Shown: positions 1 to 13,200 of the stretch, one piece after another
Layout of the letters: each line of letters starts with the position of its first letter
Position numbering within the stretch: position 1 is the stretch's first letter
Program-made: the position numbers and the translations under genes
Notes under the pieces: model-generated
Databases searched by the model: none
What the model was told of the DNA's origin: nothing
What the model saw: the letters and a program-made list of their open reading frames with translations, nothing else
Assembly (NCBI GenBank): GCA_004794655.1
Contig: SMMW01000567.1
Location: 2,960,001 to 3,024,000 of the forward strand
Direction of reading: 5' to 3'
Length of the DNA stretch: 64,000 nucleotides
Source of the DNA: Marisa cornuarietis
Lineage: Eukaryota; Mollusca; Gastropoda; Architaenioglossa; Ampullariidae

Positions 1-1792
1 AGATGGCTTTCTGTCCGCAAAGCAGGCGAGGTCTTGAAACCTTCGAAGTAAAACGAAAACTTTTGGAGTGTATTTTTTCTTTTGCTGTATAAAATGAGTA
101 CAAAAACTGTCGACCTTGTCGAATTACGCGCAACAGTTGATGTTGTTTTACATGACACTGTTCGACTCCTTAAATGGGTCATGGGGTCGTAAAATTAATT
201 TCAATATTTTTTGTGCCATATTTGTTGAAAGTATGTGTCCATAAATGTAGTTCAAAAGATAACTCTCATCTGGTTTTTATGCGTGTAAAACGTCGACACG
301 GAAAAGTGTTACAATGAAATCTAACGGCCGTCACGATTGGACAAAGTCTTTCAGTTTCAAGCAAAATTTATATATTGCTGTAAATCTGTTCTTGTTTCTG
401 AGATTCTTAGCAGATATTTAATAAAATAGCGTTCGGACAACCATTTTTTTTACACACGATTTCCGTCATTTACTAGACAAAAGCGATCCCGGTCCGCAAT
501 TTCGGGACAAAATGGCATGATCAGATCGCATTAATTTTTTGAAGGAATATTTTGATAAATACTTTTGTGGAAATTGTAGAAATGTGTTAGATGAAAAAAT
601 TCAGTGCACGCCGAATGTTTGAAACTTCGTTGTGTGAATAGAATATATGTCAAAGTGACCCACCTTCGACTGGCCTTTTTTTTTTTCTTTGGCGATTACC
701 TGATTCACGCATTCAAACTCAAAACATGCCAGAAAACCCCAACACACAGAAAGCCAGTATTATCATGTGTATCTTGTGAAACCTTTATTCATCCATTGAT
801 GTAGTATCAGTTCAACAAAAGCAAAAATAAAGATGCAAGCAATCATAAAATCGACTGCATGCCAGAGGCGAACTTTTGTCACAGTGTCACATATTACAAA
901 ACATTACCTTTTTCCATTTGTAAAAAAAAAACCTCGTTCTCTTTTAATTGCTATCGTTCTCGTTGCCCTGCAGCATTCAGTTGCGAGTTCGATTAAGTGT
1001 ATTTTCTGTCAGAGTACAACGTTTTTATCACACCTCTCATCGCAAAAAATTATAAAAAGCGCAGTAAATACCCCAGTTTTGCGCGGTCTGGACCTTGTCG
1101 CTTCATGGCTGATGCTGGCAGGTACAGACGTGTTAACGATACGAGGGAAGATATTTTTTTCTCGTTCAAGCTGTGCAGTATGTGCGCAGCTGAACTGCTG
1201 CAGGATACGAGATGACAAACTTGACGAGTTTATCGGCGCGAAGACAAGATTTTGTCAGGAATAGGAAAGCAGTAGCAAACGCAAAACACGTTTTGTGAGA
1301 CCGATTGCTTTAAAAAAAAATCTCAAAACTTTTCAGAAGATGGACATAACAATAGAACTCAAGAGGGGGAAATGTTTCATGGGTGGAATTTCAAGGGTAA
1401 TAATAATGATGTCGACTTGAAGGCTTGCAGCAGACTTAGAGATTTCTGTGTATGGACAATAGATATACATCTTAGTCATATCAGAGATTGGAGTGCACCG
1501 CGCTTATGGCACACTTGTTTTTCAAAGATGTTCTTAATAAGTATTTAGAATTATTACCGGTAATGTTCCCATGATGAAAGCTGTTGTTTTAAAAACTGCA
1601 GCTGCCAATTATTTATCGTACCTAAAAGCGTTTGAAAACGTTTGCTTAGTAGGAGATATTATTGCCCAACATGTATTCCTGCAGACTATTTTTTAAAGAT
1701 TTTTTTTTTACTGACCCTACTTTGAGATGTGAGGGTAAGTTGGCATGTAGGCTTCATAATTTTGCCTTTAAAAATGGTTTTATATACTCATT

Positions 1793-1823
<31 letters not shown>

Positions 1824-4297
1824 CCTAGCGTATGAACGGATTCACCAGCAGAGTCGACAGAGATTTGTTTAAGTGACTTCTACTCTATATGACATTTCTT
1901 GACACTCGGTGTGGTAACACAGTCCTTACTTATACAAGGATCGTACAGTTAGACAAAAGTCGGAAGAAAGCTATTAGACTGCCAACAGCAAAGATCGGAT
2001 CAAACACCCCAGACCATCTCATCGAGATAGTTGCGAAAAGTCCGGTGCGTCCATTTTTGAGGAAATTAAATTGCTCTTTGTGGTCATTGAGTCGGATTTA
2101 TGTATTACCATACGTTGCATTACATCAGTCAAGTCGAGCTGCCCTAGAAATCGTCAAAAGACTGGAGGCTAGTCAACAGTCTGCCCTTATCTCCGCCTCG
2201 GCTGTGACACGCTTCATGGGTCAAAGGTATCGCTCGACGCGTCAGCTCGTCACTTTCTCGTGTCTCGAGGCGGTCGAAAGTTTTCGGAGAATGGTTTAAA
2301 CCGCCCACTTCACTGATCTTTTCAAAGAAGTTTTTTTTTCTCCTGTTGCGCAAACGGGCCTTACAGGTCCCAACGACTATTTGATGGGGCAAGCGGTGGT
2401 GGGGGGGGGGGGACGACAATGTGAACTGTGGAAGGAAGGTGGGTACCGGGGAGGAAAATGACAGATGTCTTCAGGAGAAAACGGCGGTGGGGGGAGGTGT
2501 TATGGGTGGCCTACTGATGAAAAAGGCAAGAGGTAATTTTTCTTTTTATTGTAACACGTTTTGCGTAAACAAAGGGAACACTGGATCTATACCGCTTTAG
2601 CTTATGGCGGTTTAAGATAGCTTCCAAGACTTCCCCCTCAGTCAGCTGATTGCCTTCCTTTTGTCTCCTCACCCTCCCCCTCTCCCCCTCCACACCCACA
2701 CCGCCATCTTAAGCACAAAAATGCATCTTGCATAAAGTTTTGAAAATTTCAAGGCGCCAGTCACTTGAAAGCAGTAAGATTACTATCACAGATTTCAGGT
2801 AAAATTAACAGTAAAACCTTAAGCAGATTATGATACTGCATCGCTCATTTAATGTTCACTCTGAAGATGTTACCAGTAATGAATTATCAAAGGTACCTGT
2901 GCCAATACAAAACTTTTGTGTATGAGAGAGAGATGAGAGAGACTTGGAGTGTGTGGCTTGTTACACTAAACTGCAGAAGTGTAATTTTGGAGGATAATGA
3001 ACCACTAACATTTGTGGGTGTGGTTTGCATCCCCCCCCCCACCTTAGCCTTTCACCAGAGTAGTGAGTGTGCAAACAGCTCGAATTACTGATGTGCTAAT
3101 GACAGATAAAAGAACCGCCCTTATGTGTTTAATTGGTAAAGAATGATCATATTTTTCCCTTGTGCCAAGTAACTTAAAAGTTTCCTGCATATTATGGCAT
3201 CAGTAATAACAATAATTATAATAATTATTTTTATACAGTGCCAGGTTGTAGCTAGAAGCTGCTCACCATGCACACACACACACACACACACACACACAGT
3301 CTAAAGAGTCAATGCTCTTAGACATACTGTATAAAAAATACCAGCTAACTTTTAGCAAGACTGCATCTTTCTTTAGCTGTATATGTTAAAGAGATTTTAT
3401 TGTGTCCACAAAGATTTCATTTAGTTTTTTTTTAAATACAGTTTTACTGCTTTAGTGAGAATTTTTTTCCCTTTGGTAACAGGCATTATACAAATTAGCA
3501 GAGTGCAGTTTGTGTTGCATTTTTAAGGTGGGGTTGGGGGGATCTGGGATAATCCATGTAATAATAATTGCACTTTTTGAGTGTAAGGTCAGAGTACCCC
3601 CCTGGCCACCCCCCACCTTTGCCTTTTCCAGTCTCCCCTACCCAGTTGCCCAAAAAGATTTACAACAGTACAGTGAGAAAGTATTTTGTAAATTCACACT
3701 TGTCTTACATATCAATGCTTTAACTGGTTCTTACTTTTTATTTCTGTTGTAAAAGTAGTTTTAGAGATTGTGCATTAGCAGGATTGGTGACTGGAAACTT
3801 TAAAGTATAAGGATTGCCAGGTATCCATTGCCTTTAAGGAGGAGTATGGGTGTTTGCTTTTAGAAAGTGTACATGATTTCTTTAGGCTGGGTGTGAACAT
3901 TTATAGACTTTTTCACCACAGCTGAGTGATCTATGGTCGAAGGGCAGCTTAGTAGGCTAGTCTTTAGGAGATAAGGGATACAGCTGGAGTACATATTTGA
4001 TCGAGCAGTTGCAAGCACGTGTAGGGATGTGGAAGCAAGACTAAATTTGCATGACTCAAGATAAATTTTACTTTAAAAATGATAATATTATGTAGCAGTA
4101 ACTAACTCTTCACATTCAACCATCATTTGAAGAAGTGGTGAGGGGGGAGGGGATTCACATCTTTCCTGATGCATAGTCTAGATCTAAATTTGGTGTCATT
4201 GTCAACAAAACTATGACCCACAAGTCAAACAAGATTCTATACCTTATTTTCATAAAGATTACTGTGATTTATGTAAAATCATTATTTTTGCTTACAG
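1..4297. other. Upstream intron sequence of MPRIP, no coding exon recognised
   Basis: The window opens inside an intron: the first recognisable exon, at 4298, starts with a split codon and continues an already open PH domain. The 4.3 kb before it holds only AT-rich sequence, a (TG)n tract near 1797-1823, an (AC)n tract near 3271-3298, G- and C-rich homopolymer runs, and short open frames without protein-like composition. The stretch near 1,880-2,300 is richer in CpG than its surroundings and could hide an alternative first exon, but I see no direct sign of one. Confidence 0.6.
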
Positions 4298-7200
4298 GTG
4301 GCATGATGTATTGATTGAATTTCCAAATAACCTGAAGTCTATCAAACCTCGCCGAAAACCTAACTTAATAAGCAACAAAGAGAATGTGCAGGTAACACTG
4401 ACTTTTATTTCACTTCTGGCGTTGCTTTATTTTAACAAAAAAAATCGGCTGAATAACAACCACTTTTTGTTTCATCTGCTGTATTTAGTTAGGTCACTGG
4501 CATGATTGTTGTATATGACTTGACCAGTGAAGCATGAAACTGTATCTTTGAGTTATAACATGTGGAATAAACTGTCATAACATTTTTTAAAGATTTTTGC
4601 TGTCAACTTTTTTGCAAAGAATGGATTTTTTTTTAATCGAAATCAAATGTGGATAGGTAGATTATGCTCCTTTCAGCTTATGGTATTGCTGCACTCATTT
4701 TATTGTGTTCCAAAGTAGACATATTTAGTAGTGATTTCTGTTTTACATAGCCTGCCCAAGATGGTGACTCTCACACAGAGGGGATGAAAAGTAACCTGGA
4801 AATAGATCGCTTGCACCAGCAGCCTCCACAAAGCAGTGACTTACCAGCTTATGCAACTTTTAAAGGGGTGCGCAGCCTGAAGCATAAATATGATAAAAAC
4901 CATCAGGAAGGCATGCGCAAGAGTTCCTCTTTGCATGACCTGACAACACAAGACAAGGAGATGGCCAGCACTCTGGCATCATCTCGGTTCCTCAGCTGTT
5001 CAGGTGACCGCCTGGATGTGCTTAGCAGCCGAAGGGGAGGGGACAGCAAGCAGGTGGGCGCCCTGTCTGTCAGCCCTTATTTCAACATCCCTCGTACCTC
5101 CTGGCCCTCGCGTGTGCACCCCTCTAACCCCTTGCTAACAGCCCCTGCAGCCCACCCTTCGCTTTTCAACTCTTCCAGCTCAATCTCCTCAACCTCCTCT
5201 ACTAGTTCTGCTGCTCATCGAGGGTTGCTGGAAGAGCGTTCAGGGGGACAAAAGTTTGTAAGTGGTAACAAAGAGCGATCCCGACCTGCGAGGGAACGCT
5301 CAGCCAGTCTCAAGGACCTCAGCACTCACTTTACCCTTCCCCGAGATGCATGCAGCCTGGACAACTTTGACAGGGGCACAGGGTCCATATCCAGCAGTGG
5401 GTTCCGCACAGATGGCGATGACTTGTCACAAAGCATGAGTGCTGACGAGACTGACGGCAATGAGACAGACGAGCTCAAGGTAGGAACTTCTTAGCTTTGC
5501 TGATGAATACTATGCAACCCGCTGGCTCCAGCTATGGACTGTAGTCATATAGTCATCATGCGACCTATGGTCACAGCCTGCTGACTCCTCATCGGTTAGA
5601 ATTAAATTTTGCTCCAGGAAATCCTGTTCACCAGGTGCTTCATTTCCTTCTCCCGATCAAGGGTGCCTTTTACTTATTCACTACGCATGCATGATTGAAG
5701 TCACTGTAAAATAACAATTCTGTTGTTTTTCTGTTCCTTATAATTTTTAAAGGAAGCTTATGCTTTGATTTGCCTGAATTGTGTTTGGCATATACATTTT
5801 GTTGGTGCTTGTCTCATATTTTTTATTTTAGGATGTGATGGTGATGTGTATACATTTATACTTTGCCCAAAGGGTGCATGGTGTTATGGTTTACAAATGC
5901 GCCTGTGTACACCAAATAAGTGGAAAGTAATAAGCCAATCACATTTTTCAGCTGGCTTCCAAGATGAGTTTTTCAAGACTGCCTTGGTGGCAATTATCAG
6001 TAGAGTATTTACAGTGAAACAGTTGAAGGTCCTGTATTAAAATTGCTGGGATATAGCCTTTTTGCTAGCATGGCATATAACACAAACAAATCCTGTGTTG
6101 AAATAGGTGGGGGCTTGCACTTATTGCAAACATTCAGAGTGGGTATTCTACACCTGAGGAATATGAAGTGAAGAATAAATTCTTTAGGTGTCAAACTTTT
6201 AAATGGGAATTCTTTGTGTAGGACCGCGGTTCTCAACCTGGGGGGCGCGCCCCCCAAGGGGGGCGCAAGCTGCTGAAAAGGGGGCCGCAAAGGCGGTCAT
6301 TTTCTCATATCTCATATAGGTATTAGTGGCTAAGGGGGGCGCGCGGACGTACCTTTATTCGTCTGGGGGGGCGTCACAAGTAAAAGGTTGAGAAACGCTG
6401 GTGTAGGACTTAATATGAGCCAGTCAATTTTTGTATGTCATAGCATGGGCCAAGGTCAAATTTCTTCAAAATGGACAGATACGTGATCAGTTTGCTGTAA
6501 AAGTTATTTCATAATGCAGCATTGATCATTTTGTGATTTATGCTTCTTAGAAAGACTCATCATGTTAGTCCACTGTTCCTGTTAGATGAACCTGAGGCAC
6601 ATCTGAAACAAATTTTATTTGAGATAATATCATTAAAAGAACAATGATGGCTTGTACTCTTTAGATGGCCCGAAGCTCAGAATTAAGTGCTACAGGTAGA
6701 GCCCAGACTCAGTCTGCCTCTTCTGCTTCTGACACATCACCAACAAAATATGAGGCAAGTATTACTCCCTCATGTTTTCTGAGTGAGGCTTTATGGTTAT
6801 GGCCTTTTACATTAGCGAGAGCAAAACACTTTTTCTTGTCAGAAATCCTTCTGCACAGTAAAGAACATCTCAAGTAGTGAGCATCTAGTATAAAGTAGTC
6901 CTTGTTTAATGTGGAATTAAAAAAGGCATGCAGTTTCATTGAATTATTCTGCAGCTTGCTTCTATGAGTGTGTACCAATTTGTAAAATTCTGGTATGTGT
7001 GTTTGGTGGAGGGGGAAATCATGCATGCCCAGTATATAAATATAGTTGCATTTTTCCACTGTTTATTTTGGCGCACCATGCTGTTCTTTCATCACGGGAA
7101 GAGTGGACAATTTTTGAGTGCAAACATTGGCATTCCCTGTGTAATCTTCACCAGCAGCTTTGTACACACACCAGCATCCTGAACTACACTTCAGCTTGCT

Positions 7201-10200
7201 GCCTTCTTGAGCCATACCTGTTTACCTTAGAAACAAGCTGTGCTCTCTTTCCTCAGACAAAGAAAAAAAAAGTGGAGAAAATGCAGGGCAGTGAAATGAA
7301 GATTAATTTTTTATGAAGTATGACTTTCCCTTTATTTTTAACTCTCTTATCAGTTTGCAGGACATGCTTGATGACTTTGAAGTATTCCTTTTTCCGTCAC
7401 ATTTTGCACTGCAGTAAAATAAGGAATATTTTTTGGCTAATCAGAATATTACTCTCTGTATCTTTTTTCCCATTTCAAACTTTTTTCATCAGTAGGTGTG
7501 TGTGCGCACACGCACATGTTCATGAGCATGCATGCAAGTACACAAGCACACACTTGTGGTAGTAAATGGACCAAGATAGTTACATACACAAGCACTTTTG
7601 GTGAGGGAAAGGGACTTCACTTCTGCTGGGGAGGAAGTGGGGGAGGGCAGGGAGAATGACGATTTTAAAAATGAAAACTAATCCTTGTTAATTATAAAGA
7701 ATTGTCTGCTTTCATCCAGATTCTCTACAGTTTAAGTTAAAGTAATGTAAATTGTAAGTTAAAAGTTAATTTGGAACTTTGAGGCAAAAAGTTAAAAGAA
7801 GTTTGATAGAGAGAAAATGTGCTTTTAATTTTATGTTCTTGCTGGAGATAAGCAGATACAAGCATCATTCTGAATTTATATCCAATTTCAGGACTTGGTC
7901 TACATGAAGAAAGGGTGGCTCATAAAACAGGGACCATCAGATAAGGTAATGTGGGGCCATATTACTTTAGGCATGAAGTGATTTCTGCAGTCATATGTGT
8001 AGTTAGATTTCCAAGATCATTTTTGAAAGTGAAGATGTTCTTTTCTCATATAATTCATGCCACGAAGAAAAATATTAAATGTAAATCATTATCATTTATT
8101 TTCAGAAATTACAATAAATTTCCATACTTTTATCTTAGAATGCATAAATTTTAATATAAATAAAATCTGTCTATGCCTTTCAAAGCCATTAAAGATGTAA
8201 TTGCATAAATGAGATTAAATTGTTTGTTGTTGATGAATATTTCTTCTTTAATTAACCTGAATTGGGCAGACCATGTGTGTTGCACGTGCATGGGGGTGTG
8301 TGTTTATATATGTATGTGTATAGATATATGCAGATATATAGGTAAATATAGCTATGCTTGCTGCTTACTTTGTTAGTGTTACGTATGTGACCTGCCATTC
8401 TATTCATATCTACAGGAATCTCGGAAGCACTGGTTTGTTCTGGCTGGTAACTCTTTACGTTATTTCAAAGATGCAAAAGCAGAGGAGACCAATGCATTGG
8501 ATGGCCGCATTGATCTCTCCACATGTTATGAAGTTTCAGAAGTCAGCATGGCACGACATTGTGGCTTCAAGATTAAGGTGTGTGTCTTTGCGTAGCATAC
8601 ATGCAGTTATAATTGGCATTATTTTTAAGTTAAACCTTTCTTGTGTAAGGTAAGAATTTTATTTTTAACATTGTGTATTTATGGGTATGTGGATGCACTG
8701 GGGTGAGCATGTCTTATGTACATACACACTTGTTTGCGAGCAAAAACATTTCAGTTCATGGTAAAAGTTTGATAATTGGCAGTTCACATAAATAATGTGA
8801 ATAAAAAGCAAGCAAATAAGAAGTAAGCAAAAGAAAAGAATGGACTTGTGCTTGCTTAAAACATCTCAGAAAATGCTGCATGGCCTGAAGAGAAGTAAGT
8901 TGGCTACTTTGCAAAATCATAGCGAAGTAATTAGATCGGCAAATGCACAATGGTGTGCCATTATGGAATTTGATTGATTTTAAAAGAATATCTCAGTGTT
9001 TTGTATGTTTTTGGTGTAATGTAGCTTTGAAGGATGTAGTACATAAATTTACAGTGAGTTTGTTTTTTTCCCTTTTAAATAGACTCAGAATGGAGAATAT
9101 GTTCTGGCTGCCATGACATCAGGCATACGCAACAACTGGATGAAAGCCATCCGTCTTTGCATGGATTTGCACAGCTCCAAACCAAAGCTGAGCCTGTCTT
9201 CAACACTTACAGGCAAAGCTTTGGCAGGCTTGAATGCTCGTGCTGTGGATGACTTTGATGTTGGGAGTGGGAACCTTAGAAACAGCTCCCCTGCCCTGCC
9301 AGTCACAACTGTAGTTACTGGCGCCAAGGGAGAGACAGCATTTCAACTGGTCGGCCAGCAAGACTCTGGGAAGAAGGAACCAGGAGTACGCAATATCCGT
9401 CGACATTATTCGGACGTTAATCCGAGTAATGTTGGCAAGATATTTAGCATCAAAGAGTTCAACACGAATATAGATACTGGTGGTGCTTCTGCCTCACCTA
9501 TTACTACCCCTTCAGTTAAAACCCAGCCTACCATTTCCTCAAGCCACACTATTGTAGACTCTGCTGAAAAAGCAGAATCTGTACCACGAGCATCCAAAAT
9601 TCCCCGGCAGCACAGTCCATCAGCAGATTCTATCCTATGGAGCCAAGCTGGAGGACCTCCCATCAGCCGCTACGTTGAAGGCAGTGACAGTGTAATCGGC
9701 TCATTGTCCCACGCTGCTGAGAGTCGACGTAGCAAACGCAATATCATCACAGAGATCAGCAAGGAGGAGGAGAAGAGGGAGATGATGCGGCGGGCAAAGT
9801 CTCCCAGTGCCCGTGTAAAAGAAAAATCTCGTGGCGCTAAAACTCCTCGTCTTCATTCGCCTCCACCAGAGGATGATGGCTTTGACTACCATCCATCTTC
9901 ATCTGGGCATGGAACCGGGGGCTCTTCTACAAAATTGTCTCAGACCCTTTCAGACACAGAGGATGACTTAGATACAGTGGTGAGCTCAGAGGTAGGTTTC
10001 TATGATTTCAAATGTGGAAGAAGTTTATTCCAGTTAAACTGCATTCATACTCGTTTTTATGTATAACATTTAGCTATACCTTAAAGGGAATGCATTTTGT
10101 AGTCTGCTTATAAAGTTATGGCAGTAAAGCTCAAAAGAAGAGATGTATTTTTTGGATTTGAATAACTCTTATAAAAAAATTAGAAAATATTTTCATAGTG

Positions 10201-13200
10201 AACCATAAGGCTATTGATAATGTATGTAGACACCTTGAGGATTGTTGTAAGAATATTGTTCAGCCTGACACAGGAAAGATGTATCCAAGCCTAATATTCA
10301 GGTGAAGAATCAGAGAGGTTCATGCCTTTCCACACTGTTGCTTTGTTTCTTGCTTCCCTTTTACAAAAAGCATGGCTGCGAGCTGTGAATGGGTGATTAC
10401 AAATACTGAATGGACTGTCTTGTGTTGTCAGCATGTTGTTTACAAACAGAATAAGGAGTTTGCATGGAGCTTTTGTTTTCAAAGTGGCATATGCAAAAGG
10501 CAGTGCTTTCATTTTCCTACGAAATTATCTCTCTTCTTTTACCAGATGTCAGAACACAAATTAAGTTCTTTTTGGGAAGTGACATTTGTTGGCAGTGTTG
10601 TTTCACTGGCCTATCCCAAACACTGTTTGAATGACCTTTGACCGGTCTGCATGCTTAATTACTTCTCTTTCCCTGTTCACAGAAAAAAAAGACAGCAACT
10701 GAGCGTGCCCCCACCCCATCTTGCCATTGTGCATTCTTGTGTATTTTAGATGTGCAGGCAGTAGTGGCATGGAGTGTTGTATGCATGTGTGTTGTTGCTG
10801 CACTTGCAGGATCCTTACACTGATACAGATGGAGGACTTGAGGACAACACTGATGGAGGACTTAAAGATGCTATTGGTGATGGTATTTTGGTGGAGATGC
10901 TTGAGTCAGAGGTATTGAAATAAGCTGAACCCAATAGTAAAAGAAAAAAAGATTACAGTTGCCAGTCACAGTTCTTCAACAAATAATTGGCCTAATTTTT
11001 GGCAGCTTCTTTATTGGTAAAATGAAGACAAGCTCATATGCAAATAGTGGGTAAGAATGCAGATTGGCTGTGAAGGAAAGAATTTGTCAAACATTTGAAA
11101 GTGATGTATAGTTATCAGAGGGTAATTTAAGTAAAAGCATTTTCTTTTAAATGCCTAACACTACATAGGTTCATCTGTTTCGAATGTTCTGTAGTGCTAA
11201 GTATTTTTATTGAGAAACTAGGAAAAGCAATAATTTACTCACATTTTTTTGTTTTGCAGCTTGATTATATACCTTCCTTTTCCTCATATTTCCCATGTAT
11301 TCACGATGTATTTTTCCTGTGTAACATGATACGTAACCTCCACCTTCACACCCCTTTTTCGCTACCAGTGTGTGTGTGTGTTTTTGCCATGTTTATACAT
11401 GATTTTGTCTAGGTGGAATCTTTGAAAGAGCGTCTTGATAAGACACAAAACCAGCTGGTAAAAATGCATGAAACCAACATAGATCTGAAATCACGTCTTC
11501 AGAAAGAGTCATCTCAGGTCTGTCTCAGATCAGCTGGTTGCTTTCATAAATGCTATGTAGCTTTTTTCCTTTTTAGTAGAAGGCATTTTTTCTTCCCATG
11601 TTTTCTTATGTCAGTTACTGATACTGCTTGTCCTTCTTTATTGTTTATGATTTTTTAAAATTCCTACGGTACTGAAGACTTATGTGCATGTTATTCTCAG
11701 TTTCAGTTTTCATGAACAAGTCATAACCTAAACAAACAACAAAAAACCCCAAACCTATCCTGAGCATTACAAGAGAACATTTTATTTATGCAGAATTTTT
11801 TTTGAAATGTTACCCCCCTAAATGAAGTAATATATTTTTAATTCACCATCACCATTTTTTAAAAGGAAACAAAGAATTTTCTACGCACCTCCTCTTTTTG
11901 CTTCTCTCTGTCCTCCCTGGTAAGTAGTGGGTGGGTGGGGTGAGTGATAAAATTCTGAGACGGAAGGGAGAGACAGAGGAAAAGAGACTGAGATAAGGGT
12001 GAAAAAAGAGAAAGAGAAAACATGTTCAGATTCCATCTATCATTTGGGTCTAATCAGTAAAGGAAATATCTGCCTATTCCTGTGTGATACAGAGTCTTGA
12101 CGGTAGTTTTGGTAATGGTCGCTGGAGTCAACAAGGTGGACAGCAGATTGACCCATCTCAGGTATGGAGAACAATTTTCCTTTCTCACTGAACTTTTAAG
12201 AATTTATTACAGTATTATTTTGCTTCCAAGAAGAAGCAGAAAAACATTTCCTCATATGTAGGTTTTGCTTGGGAGGTTAGTGTGGTTGGTGCATACTTCA
12301 GAAGGTCATGAGTTTGTAATTTGTTCATGCCTTTAGTGTCTGTCCATCTAACAAAAATTGGGCACCAGATTTATTGTGGAAGTTAGAAGGCCTCAGGATT
12401 AATAATAATGTAATTTCTAGAGCACCTTTCCCCACCATCAAAGCACTTTACAGCAACAAGATACAATAATAATAACTTCTAGTGGCACACTGTTGTCAGT
12501 TCTGTAACCAAGGAAGTATGAGTTATTATAAAATAATCAAGAAAATCCATGGAGCAAGAGGCAGAAACACTTCTCGTCCTGAGTGCAGTTGATGTTGTGT
12601 ACACGCACAAATTCAAAATCTAAATGTATCCGAAAATGTAGTGACAAAGCTGAGAAAATGGGAAGAGTGCATGGTCTGTAGATTAAAAACTGATAAATGC
12701 AGAAAAGTGGATAGGGTGAGGCCTACACATGCCAAAATTTTGCATTTTTGTGTCGCTGGTGTGGTTTAGAGACAGGCATAATTAACAGCATTTATATTCT
12801 CGTCATTCTGTTGTCAGGTTCAAACTATGAAGCGGCAGCTGAAGGAGGCTAAGGACACTGTACAAAAGCAGCGAATGGAAATTGAAGGGCTGAAGTCTAA
12901 ACTGGACATGTCAGTATCTAAGCTGACAGGTACAGAAAAAGCTCTATCTGAAGCTCTCAGAGAGTACAAGCAAGAGAAAGACAAGTTCCTGAAACTTTCC
13001 TCAGAATGGAATCGCCGCATTCGTTCTCTTGAAGGCCAGCTGAAGGACAATGTGCATAAGCTGGAAAAGGCACGTGAGTCCATGCAATCAAAAGAACGTG
13101 AGGGTCGTCAGCTAGAGCTTGATATGAAGAGTCAACAGCAAAAAACTAGGGAACAGGATCGGGAGATTTTGAAACTGAAGGCTGTGGAGCATGAGTATAA

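Noticed and set aside
833..1264. Open frame of 143 codons with a hydrophobic N-terminal part
   Set aside because: No recognisable family, no splice or start context, and it lies in an intron of MPRIP with a competing frame on the other strand. Probably chance.
1889..2299. Open frame of 136 codons in a CpG-richer stretch
   Set aside because: Composition is not protein-like and no domain is visible. The CpG content may reflect a regulatory region rather than an exon.
5765..6290. Open frames on both strands around the hAT MITE
   Set aside because: They run into the transposon or have ordinary intron composition, and do not keep the phase of the MPRIP exons on either side.
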